From: a virus
Virus record (IMG/VR): IMGVR_UViG_3300048028_000119
Location: 1-29,860 of that record
Reading direction: 5' to 3' (one strand)
DNA length: 29,860 nt
Under the pieces are notes generated by a model, which saw only the letters and a list, made by a program, of their open reading frames with translations, did not search any database and was not told the origin of the DNA. This document shows, piece by piece, positions 6,940 to 11,296 of this stretch. Position 1 is the stretch's first letter. Each line of letters begins with the position of its first letter. Both the position numbers and the translations under genes were made by a program.

Positions 6940-7131
6940 CTAATTCTCTGCGTCTATCAAGTCCATCTCGATACCCCGCACAAGGTCTTCCCTTAAGAAT
7001 TCGGCAATCACTTGATCCTTGTGCGCTTCCGAGAAATAACCATCGGCGCCCCACTTATAGGCCTGTCTCTCGGATTGATCCGCCCAGTCGTTAATGTATT
7101 GAATTAGTTTTTCTGTATTTATATTTTTCAT
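6940..7131 (-). CDS. Hypothetical protein, 63 aa
   Basis: It is a helical, charged protein (YINDWADQSERQAYKWGAD, then EAHKDQVIAEFLREDL) ending in an acidic tail. No family is recognised. The ATG is directly preceded by the AACTAACAGCACT leader, identical to that of the 83-aa gene, which supports the start. It lies 34 bases downstream of the 67-aa gene. Confidence 0.68.
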   Translation of the reverse strand: MKNINTEKLIQYINDWADQSERQAYKWGADGYFSEAHKDQVIAEFLREDLVRGIEMDLIDAEN

Positions 7132-7165
7132 AGTGCTGTTAGTTTGGGTTGAATAGTTTTGATGC

Positions 7166-7369
7166 TTAAGCCTCGGCGAGGCTGGCTCCGTCTGCGATGG
7201 CCGCAGACAGCTCCCGTCCTGTCATTAAAACTCGACGATCATCGTCGGTAGACCACGTGTATAACCACGTCTCCTCTCCGTCGGATTCTCTGATGCCGAT
7301 GACCTCGCAGTCCGTGAGAGTAAACTTCCCATGACCGCCCGTTAGTGTAGTGCCTGTTTCGTATTTCAT
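7166..7369 (-). CDS. Hypothetical beta-rich protein, 67 aa
   Basis: It begins with a Gly/Thr-rich segment (ETGTTLTGGHGKFTLTDCEV), followed by a strand containing WLYTWSTDDDRRVL; it could be a small SH3-like barrel. No family is recognised. Upstream lies a 129-base regulatory gap with CCTTAAGGA palindromes and a TATAAC -10-like element, so this gene is likely the first of a transcription unit. Its last codons form a hairpin (AGCCTC with GAGGCT, 7168-7182). Confidence 0.68.
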   Translation of the reverse strand: MKYETGTTLTGGHGKFTLTDCEVIGIRESDGEETWLYTWSTDDDRRVLMTGRELSAAIADGASLAEA

Positions 7370-7398
7370 AATTTGTGCTTGACGTTGATATTAGGTTT

Positions 7399-7521
7399 GT
7401 TATAATTAAGGAATAACTCCTTAAGGAAGTGCCCCCTACAGGGGCATCTCCTTAGTAAGAAGAATCCTTAAGGAATAGGGCGAAGGTGTCAAGGATGATC
7501 AATGACCTTTCTCCTTAAGGA
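7399..7521 (-). promoter_or_regulatory. Regulatory gap with three CCTTAAGGA palindromes and a GC hairpin
   Basis: CCTTAAGGA occurs at 7419-7427, 7466-7474 and 7513-7521, exactly 47 bases apart; the last lies inside the 3' end of the next gene. Between them TGCCCC (7430-7435) and GGGGCA (7441-7446) form a hairpin. On the minus strand TATAAC (7399-7404) lies 17 bases below a CCTTAAGGA that occupies the -35 position, suggesting a regulated leftward promoter. The same elements recur before the small terminase gene. Confidence 0.55.
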
Positions 7522-7801
7522 TACTGCGCTCTAGTTGGGCGAGTGCCCTCCAAGCTACAGCGGCGTAGTCTCCCTCCAGCTGGTGCCGTATAAGGGCATC
7601 GGACTCGTCGGTAGACTTGGACTTGTCCCAGTGCAGGGGCTTGTCTGGGTGGTGCTGTTGGTTCCCCTTGTATGACTGATGTGCGACCTCGGCGAGGGCG
7701 TGCGGGAAATACTCTAGGCACCCTGTGCATACAGGGTAAGTCTTTCGTTCGCTTGCGTCATCTGGGAAGATGCCTGCTCCGTTGTGATATGCTTTGCTCA
7801 T
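7499..7801 (-). CDS. dATP/dGTP diphosphohydrolase N-terminal-like (DUF5664) protein, 100 aa
   Basis: Nearly the whole protein matches this domain's pattern: RKTYPVCTGCLEYFPHALAEV (19-39), GNQQHHPDKPLHWDKSKST (46-64), then DALIRHQLEG and AAVAWRALAQLE. The family is named after phage nucleotide hydrolases linked to nucleotide-pool editing, including those of diaminopurine phages, but the domain also occurs alone in many ordinary phages. Here only this domain is present, with no MazG catalytic part and no PurZ gene in the window, so enzymatic activity is uncertain. The ATG overlaps the previous stop by four bases (ATGA). Confidence 0.72.
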   Translation of the reverse strand: MSKAYHNGAGIFPDDASERKTYPVCTGCLEYFPHALAEVAHQSYKGNQQHHPDKPLHWDKSKSTDESDALIRHQLEGDYAAVAWRALAQLERSILKEKGH

Positions 7802-8013
7802 AGTGATTTCTCCATAGGGTCATCGAGGATCTCCTTGAGGTATTGAATGCCTGCACGGATCTGAGTTAGCTCGGCTAGTGCCAAGTGAGTGTAGCCCTGC
7901 TCCCGTATGTTAGCTTGGCGTGCGTCGCACTTGAGGATCTCCTGCAGTGCATTGTCGAGAGGCTCCAGCCACTGCTGGCTGAAGTCCGATTGTATTTCTG
8001 TATTTGTTTTCAT
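7798..8013 (-). CDS. Hypothetical helical protein, 71 aa
   Basis: The frame extends to 8169 but would then overlap the 83-aa gene almost entirely in another frame. The starts at 8013 (MKTNTEIQSD) or 8025 fit the tight packing; 8013 is preferred because MKT-type starts recur in this operon. The protein is predicted to be all-helical (WLEPLDNALQEILKCDARQ, then LAELTQIRAGIQYLKEIL). No family is recognised. Four-base overlap with the next gene implies coupling to the DUF5664-like protein. Confidence 0.62.
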   Translation of the reverse strand: MKTNTEIQSDFSQQWLEPLDNALQEILKCDARQANIREQGYTHLALAELTQIRAGIQYLKEILDDPMEKSL

Positions 8014-8026
8014 AAATGGATACATG

Positions 8027-8278
8027 TTATGGGTTGCAGTGCACCATATATTGAGCGGTGCGCTTGAGTTTGTCGAGTATATCTTGAGGGTCAACGCCTT
8101 CAGCAATCTGCAGGGCGTAGAGTATCTTGGAGTCCGAAGGGCGGCTACCCAGCTCCCGACCGAAGCCATAGCGACCGTCGGTAAAGCTGTGCCTCCCGTA
8201 TGTTATGTCGGTCAGCACCATCGGTTTGTTGTCCACGATGTATGCCTGTCCGACCTGTAGGTTTGATTCAGTTTTCAT
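8027..8278 (-). CDS. Hypothetical protein, 83 aa
   Basis: The N-terminal half looks beta-rich (NLQVGQAYIVDNKPMVLTDI) and contains a Gly/Arg/aromatic loop (RHSFTDGRYGFGRELGSR). The C-terminal part is helical (DPQDILDKLKRTAQYMV). No family is recognised. The leader before its ATG is made of CTAAC repeats (CTAACACTAACTAACT). Confidence 0.66.
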   Translation of the reverse strand: MKTESNLQVGQAYIVDNKPMVLTDITYGRHSFTDGRYGFGRELGSRPSDSKILYALQIAEGVDPQDILDKLKRTAQYMVHCNP

Positions 8279-8290
8279 AGTTAGTTAGTG

Positions 8291-8473
8291 TTAGTTATTT
8301 ATGTAGTGAGTTTCTAAGTCTCTTGCATATGCTCGCAATGCATCCACCTTCCATTCCATCTTTGATAATTCTTTGGTGGTGTATGCGCCTTCGGCTCCGC
8401 CTTCGACTATAGATTCTTCTATGCCGTCGGCTTCAAAGCGTATGTCGTCTATTCTTTTTTCTAGGTCTGTCAT
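8291..8473 (-). CDS. Hypothetical helical protein, 60 aa
   Basis: It is fully helical and strongly acidic at the start (MTDLEKRIDDIRFEADGIEE), with a Gly-rich break and a second helix (KMEWKVDALRAYARDLETHY). It could be a small helical hairpin; no family is recognised. The ATG sits six bases after ACCAATA, in the usual Shine-Dalgarno position, and the CACCTAACCAA word is repeated in tandem further upstream. Confidence 0.62.
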   Translation of the reverse strand: MTDLEKRIDDIRFEADGIEESIVEGGAEGAYTTKELSKMEWKVDALRAYARDLETHYINN

Positions 8474-8511
8474 AGTTTGTATTGGTTAGGTGTTGGTTAG
8501 GTGTTAGTTAG

Positions 8512-8931
8512 TTATTTATAGAAGATATGCCGACCGATCTTGCAAGTCTTTTGCAATGAGCTAGCCCAGTATGGGTTGCAGTAGTCAGCGTGATAGTGAT
8601 CAGCCCCGTCCGTGTAATTGGTAGGCGCTGAGTGCACGATTGCTAGTGCCTCGCTGTATCGAGGGTGCCGCTTGGCCTTGGCTAGTAGCTGGTCGATCTG
8701 GCCGCTGTTCCAACAGCTGAACTGCTTGCGCTGTAGGCACACCTGCTTGGGCGTGAGCCTGCGTTTGACAGCTCGGTTGAGTATGACCTCGTGCACCGCC
8801 TGCATCGAGCCGTAGGCGTACTCTCCGCCTGCTTCTAGGATGAGGGTAGCCGCTACGATTTCAGACGCATTGCCAGATAGGTTTGAAACTAGGCCAAGTG
8901 CAAGGGCGAATATTAGTTGTTTCGTTTTCAT
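8512..8931 (-). CDS. SleB-type cell wall hydrolase (endolysin) with signal peptide, 139 aa
   Basis: The protein degrades peptidoglycan to release progeny. A basic-hydrophobic leader (residues 1-22, cleavage likely near GNA-SE) would send it through the Sec system. The mature part carries the Hydrolase_2/SleB pattern: the likely catalytic Glu33 in LILEAGGE, AVHEVILNRA (45-54), FSCW, then GADHYHADYCNPYW (109-122) and IGRHIFY. Several Cys residues may form disulfides outside the cytoplasm. It is encoded in the leftward arm, away from the late membrane proteins at 22308-23024. The ATG follows ACCAATA by seven bases. It lies next to a possible 26-aa membrane peptide. Confidence 0.87.
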   Translation of the reverse strand: MKTKQLIFALALGLVSNLSGNASEIVAATLILEAGGEYAYGSMQAVHEVILNRAVKRRLTPKQVCLQRKQFSCWNSGQIDQLLAKAKRHPRYSEALAIVHSAPTNYTDGADHYHADYCNPYWASSLQKTCKIGRHIFYK

Positions 8932-9056
8932 GTTTGTTTATTGGTTTGTATGGTTTAAGCGTCAAAGATTTGCTTGCCGCTTGGATTAAATAGGCAAGCC
9001 CACGCAACGCACGAGTCAAATTCTGATTCGTGGTAAACTTCAAAGGCAGAATTTAC

Positions 9057-9137
9057 TTACCGATCGGGACTATAATTAAGATTAACGAGTATAATTCCAA
9101 TTAAAATACCGAACGGTAATAAATAACTTGCGTTCAT
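9057..9137 (-). CDS. Possible 26-aa single-membrane-span peptide
   Basis: The frame begins MNASYLLPFGILIGIILVNL and ends NYSPDR: one hydrophobic span of about 15-18 residues, then a short polar tail. It lies upstream of the endolysin in the same operon and its leader has ACCAATA, although 15 bases from the ATG rather than the usual 4-7. A small membrane peptide beside an endolysin could assist lysis. The same frame continues after its stop for 33 coding-like residues (see findings). Tentative because of its size. The rest of the gap to 8931 contains only that stretch. Confidence 0.42.
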   Translation of the reverse strand: MNASYLLPFGILIGIILVNLNYSPDR

Positions 9138-9170
9138 GTCTGATTATCTGTTTATTGGTTTGTGTTAGTC

Positions 9171-9222
9171 AGAGGCAGTATGCCTCTACCCGAAAAGCCC
9201 ACTAGCGAATAGCTAGCAGGCT
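9171..9222 (-). other. Two-hairpin intergenic module, copy 1 (terminator-like)
   Basis: On the minus strand a long stem made of 9212-9222 and 9196-9206 (AGCCTGCTAGC with GCTAGTGGGCT, two U-G wobbles, 5-base loop) is followed by TTTTCGGGT. A second hairpin, AGAGGC/GCCTCT with loop ATACT (9171-9187), comes next. The first stem with its U-run resembles an intrinsic terminator after the 72-aa gene; the second lies in the leader of the next frame. Confidence 0.65.
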
Positions 9223-9229
9223 GTGCTTC

Positions 9230-9448
9230 CTACATTCCGTAGGCTTCGGCGTGGTCGACGCTGTCCCAGTCGATAGTCCCGTCTGGCTCGATGAGTCCCT
9301 CCTGTACGAGGTGCTCGGCCTGGCGCCCGTAGCTACCTTGAAGGTGATTGATCGTGCCCGTCTTCACGAGATTTGAGAATAGCTCGATGATTTCGACGAA
9401 GTCTAGCTCGCCGTTTTCGTAGTCGATGATGCTGTCAATGTTTGGCAT
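9230..9448 (-). CDS. Hypothetical small phage protein, 72 aa
   Basis: The pattern ENGELDFVEIIELFSNLVKTG followed by LQGSYGRQAEHLVQEGLI is a recurrent small phage protein of unknown function, found in early regions of many phages. It is acidic and helical. The ATG lies six bases after ACCAATA. A two-hairpin module lies on each side, so the gene may be an independently processed message. Confidence 0.75.
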   Translation of the reverse strand: MPNIDSIIDYENGELDFVEIIELFSNLVKTGTINHLQGSYGRQAEHLVQEGLIEPDGTIDWDSVDHAEAYGM

Positions 9449-9473
9449 AGTTTGTATTGGTTGTATGTTAAGG

Positions 9474-9525
9474 AGAAGCAGTATGCTTCTACCCAGAAAG
9501 CCCCCTAGCGAATGGCTAGGAGGCT
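9474..9525 (-). other. Two-hairpin intergenic module, copy 2 (terminator-like)
   Basis: On the minus strand AGCCTCCTAGC (9525-9515) pairs with GCTAGGGGGCT (9509-9499) over 11 positions, with one U-G wobble and a 5-base loop, followed by TTTCTGGGT. Then comes AGAAGC/GCTTCT with loop ATACT (9474-9490). The plus strand would have a mismatch at the wobble, so the leftward RNA is the structured one. Confidence 0.68.
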
Positions 9526-9531
9526 GATGGA

Positions 9532-9726
9532 TTAACTCTTGGCGAGTCTCAATGCACTGCTGTGAACTACGCTTGCTACACCCTTGGGGTCAGCGGCGAT
9601 GCTTTGTTGGTTTGCCCAACTGATCATCGAACTGGCCAGACTGTAGAAGTCTGCTTGCGCCATTGGCTTGTCTTGGTTTAATAGGCAAGAGTTCTTGTGC
9701 TGTATGTATGCTTGTTGAATGTTCAT
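9532..9726 (-). CDS. Hypothetical protein, 64 aa
   Basis: It begins MNIQQAYIQHKNSCLLNQDK, then has a helical Ser/Ala-rich half (FYSLASSMISWANQQS). No family is recognised. The ATG is six bases after ACCAATA, within the conserved CTAACA-CAAACCAATA leader, and a two-hairpin module flanks it on both sides. It is read as one of a series of small single-gene messages. Confidence 0.62.
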   Translation of the reverse strand: MNIQQAYIQHKNSCLLNQDKPMAQADFYSLASSMISWANQQSIAADPKGVASVVHSSALRLAKS

Positions 9727-9753
9727 TATATTTATTGGTTTGTGTGTTAGTTA

Positions 9754-9803
9754 TAAGCGGAATGCTTACACCCAAAAAGCCCGCACCTTGTGGGGTGCGA
9801 GCT
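9754..9803 (-). other. Two-hairpin intergenic module, copy 3 (intrinsic terminator)
   Basis: On the minus strand AGCTCGCACC (9803-9794) pairs with GGTGCGGGCT (9787-9778), with one U-G wobble and a 6-base loop, followed directly by TTTTTGGGTG: a good factor-independent terminator 11 bases after the 77-aa gene. A second 5-bp hairpin TAAGC/GCTTA (9754-9768) follows. Sequence differs from copies 1 and 2 while the pairing is kept. Confidence 0.72.
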
Positions 9804-9813
9804 GTGTGGATTG

Positions 9814-10047
9814 TTAGTATAATATGTTTCCTTGGCAGTCGTATCGGGCAAGTTGCTCGGCTTCATCCCAGTCATCTTGGACTTCCTGCGGGACAGCTTC
9901 GAACCGAAGCTCGACTGCTTCACATTTAGGATTTCCGTTTACATCCCATCGTTCGCCATTGGCGAGCGTGACCTCGTGACCATATTGGGTCGAGTGCCAC
10001 TCTTGGATGTCTAATACTTCACCTGTTTCTGCGTTGTGATATGTCAT
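9814..10047 (-). CDS. Hypothetical protein, first gene of the leftward arm, 77 aa
   Basis: The frame opens at 10080, but the internal ATG at 10047 (MTYHNAETGEVLDIQEWHST) is preferred because the upstream codons contain GCCAATA, a variant of the operon's leader word. The protein has a beta-rich start and an acidic helical end (VPQEVQDDWDEAEQLARYD), with Cys residues in NPKCEAVE and YDCQG. No family is recognised. It is nearest to the divergent control region, so it is probably the first expressed leftward gene. Confidence 0.68.
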   Translation of the reverse strand: MTYHNAETGEVLDIQEWHSTQYGHEVTLANGERWDVNGNPKCEAVELRFEAVPQEVQDDWDEAEQLARYDCQGNILY

Positions 10048-10080
10048 AATTTTAATGCGTTGATTATTGGCACTCCCCAT

Positions 10081-10360
10081 CTATGCGGGCTTGTGACCGC
10101 CGCAGTATGCGGCTGGGTTACCAATCTATGTCCTACTACTACGTCATCGAGGGTGCTAGCACCCGCACTTCCACTTCCAGAAGTGCCATCCAAGGTATCG
10201 CCATATCGAAGGCCGAGTCGCCGTCACATATCCGCAAGTCCAAAGCTCAAGGCAGTGGGTCTTCTGAACGGTAGAGGTGCCAGCGGTCGACATCCGAGGT
10301 CGGAGTCGGTAGCGTTTTGGACTGTCAAAGAACGGGTGTTACGCATCAATTATAGCGAAT
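10081..10360. other. Non-coding leader region rich in inverted repeats
   Basis: No convincing gene is seen. Structures include GCCGC/GCGGC around loop AGTAT (10099-10113), a perfect 14-bp palindrome GGGTGCTAGCACCC (10151-10164), and GCACTTC/GAAGTGC with an 8-base loop (10165-10186) immediately after it. The segment is GC-rich compared with the AT-rich stretch that follows. It could be the structured 5' leader of the leftward transcript or a small RNA. Overlapping plus-strand frames here look spurious. Confidence 0.45.
10349..10356 (-). promoter_or_regulatory. Candidate promoter of the leftward arm (-10 element)
   Basis: On the minus strand GCTATAAT provides a perfect -10 hexamer (10349-10354). 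The same GCTATAAT word precedes two rightward genes (16561-16568 and 19730-19737). No good -35 box is visible at the expected distance, so it may rely on upstream protein sites or an extended -10 contact. Transcription would start about 300 bases before the first leftward gene, through the structured leader. Confidence 0.45.
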
Positions 10361-10455
10361 AATATGTGAATAGATATCACTATTTCTGAAACCGTGTATC
10401 CAAAATAATGAAACCATTACTACTTTCACGGCCGTAAACCCCTTATATAGTTACG

Positions 10456-10511
10456 TAAGTCGTTGATAAGAGTTTCATAAGTCGTTGATAGACTTTCGTA
10501 AGTCGTTGATA
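10456..10511. repeat. Three 13-bp iterons, TAAGTCGTTGATA, 21-22 bp apart
   Basis: Perfect copies lie at 10456-10468, 10478-10490 and 10499-10511. The 22- and 21-base spacing is two helical turns, so a protein would meet all three on one face of the DNA. An AT-rich stretch precedes them (10340-10420). This resembles a replication-initiator or repressor binding array. Between 10512 and 10662 no gene or clear repeat is seen. Confidence 0.75.
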
Positions 10512-10662
10512 ATGCTCCAAAAATGCAAAAATGAAATCGACAGCAGGGCACCTAGGAAGCCCTACAAGGCGTCCGATTTTCGACTGGCACCCTACCCCTC
10601 GCAGGCCGTCAGAAGGCCATACAGGCAAATTCGACCATTCCGAGATTCAGCCGCAGCAGGGC

Positions 10663-11002
10663 ATTAGCAAAGCTTATACAAGCCATAACCGCTCCCTTAA
10701 ATCAGTTGCACTTATGCTGGAGGATTGGATGCAATGCAAGTAGGGGAACTTATCTGGTGGATCCTTTCACTCACAGAAAAAGAAAAACTTATCTCACCTT
10801 ATCGGCCGCCCTAGGATTAGCCGAGCTTATGGATCCCCCCGCATTAGGGAATCTTATGCTGAGTCCGTCTAGAATTAGCCGAGCTTATAGCCCCGTAGCA
10901 TTAGGGGAACTTATGCTGAAGCCGTGCAGGATTAGGACAGCTTATCGACCCGCAGTATTAGCGGATCTTATGCTGGCTCGGTCTGGTATTAGCCCAGCTT
11001 AT
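10663..11002. repeat. Array of 15-bp dyad boxes ATTAG-N5-CTTAT
   Basis: Eight exact boxes start at 10663, 10816, 10843, 10874, 10900, 10931, 10957 and 10988; near matches start at 10701 (ATCAG) and 10739 (AGTAG). Each box is an imperfect inverted repeat with five free bases in the middle. From 10816 the boxes alternate between two types, with AGCTTAT and CTTATGCTG endings, spaced 26-27 and 31 bases, giving a 57-58-base superunit repeated three times. Position between divergent arms and ahead of the terminase genes suggests an origin, packaging site or operator array. Confidence 0.8.
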
Positions 11003-11090
11003 GGGGGGGCGGGGGCTTCTATTAACTAGCTATATTTTTGTGGATTTCATCAACCGCCCCTCAAAAAAATACCCCCTTCATAGGGCATCA

Positions 11091-11120
11091 GGAGAAGCAA
11101 CGCTTCTACCCGTGGCTAGG
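11091..11120. other. Partial copy of the intergenic hairpin module
   Basis: AGAAGC (11093-11098) and GCTTCT (11102-11107) form a hairpin with a 3-base loop followed by ACCC, matching the short hairpin of module copy 2. GGCTAGG after it resembles one arm of the long stem, but the other arm is missing. It is therefore a truncated fourth copy, outside the small-gene cluster. 11003-11090 contains only G and A runs and nothing else recognised. Confidence 0.55.
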
Positions 11121-11130
11121 TTCTTGTATT

Positions 11131-11234
11131 CCTTAAGGAGTGTCTTTAAGGATTCCTTTGTCCTTGGTTCCTCCTTATTTCCTTTGCCCCTACGGGGCCA
11201 GGAAACTTCTTAAGGCAAGAACTCCTTAAGGAGT
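11131..11234. promoter_or_regulatory. CCTTAAGGA palindromes and GC hairpin before the terminase operon
   Basis: CCTTAAGGA lies at 11131-11139 and, as the 14-bp perfect palindrome ACTCCTTAAGGAGT, at 11221-11234. Imperfect copies lie at 11144-11152 and 11208-11215. A hairpin GCCCC/GGGGC (11186-11198) with a TAC loop sits between them. The combination mirrors the gap at 7399-7521, pointing to a common regulator of both arms. TATAAA follows the last palindrome directly. Confidence 0.55.
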
Positions 11235-11261
11235 ATAAAAGGATTATACAGTAGTTTTTAC

Positions 11262-11290
11262 TTGACTGTCAAGTTTATTTTATAAATAAT
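11262..11290 (+). promoter_or_regulatory. Candidate promoter of the packaging operon
   Basis: TTGACT (11262-11267) and AATAAT (11285-11290) are 17 bases apart, a sigma70-like arrangement. The -35 box is embedded in the palindrome CTTGACTGTCAAG (11261-11273), which could be an operator. Initiation seven bases after the -10 would fall at the ATG of the next gene, giving an almost leaderless message. No Shine-Dalgarno site is present there, consistent with that. Confidence 0.5.
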
Positions 11291-11296
11291 TAAGAA

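Noticed and set aside
6894-7094. 66-aa plus-strand frame
   Set aside because: It runs antisense to a well-placed leftward gene, is rich in Arg/Pro/Ser and has no ribosome site.
10260-10330. Possible tRNA-like fold (GGTCGACATCC resembling a T-arm)
   Set aside because: No acceptor stem, anticodon arm or D-arm of proper length could be fitted around it.
10036-10362. Overlapping plus-strand frames (108 and 63 aa) in the divergent region
   Set aside because: They have low-complexity Ser/Arg/Pro content, overlap each other, cross several inverted repeats and lack a ribosome site.
10663-11002. CRISPR array
   Set aside because: The repeat is only 15 bp with a variable centre, spacers are short and alternate 11-12 and 16 bases, and no cas genes are present.
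10998-11013. G-run as a G-quadruplex
   Set aside because: Only two separate G runs are present; four are needed for an intramolecular structure.
10706-11029. 107-aa plus-strand open frame through the ATTAG-box array, with a 19-residue repeating pattern
   Set aside because: The 57-base unit keeps the frame open by chance. Differences between units fall on first and second codon positions as often as third, and what is conserved is the DNA box. There is no ribosome site or known domain.
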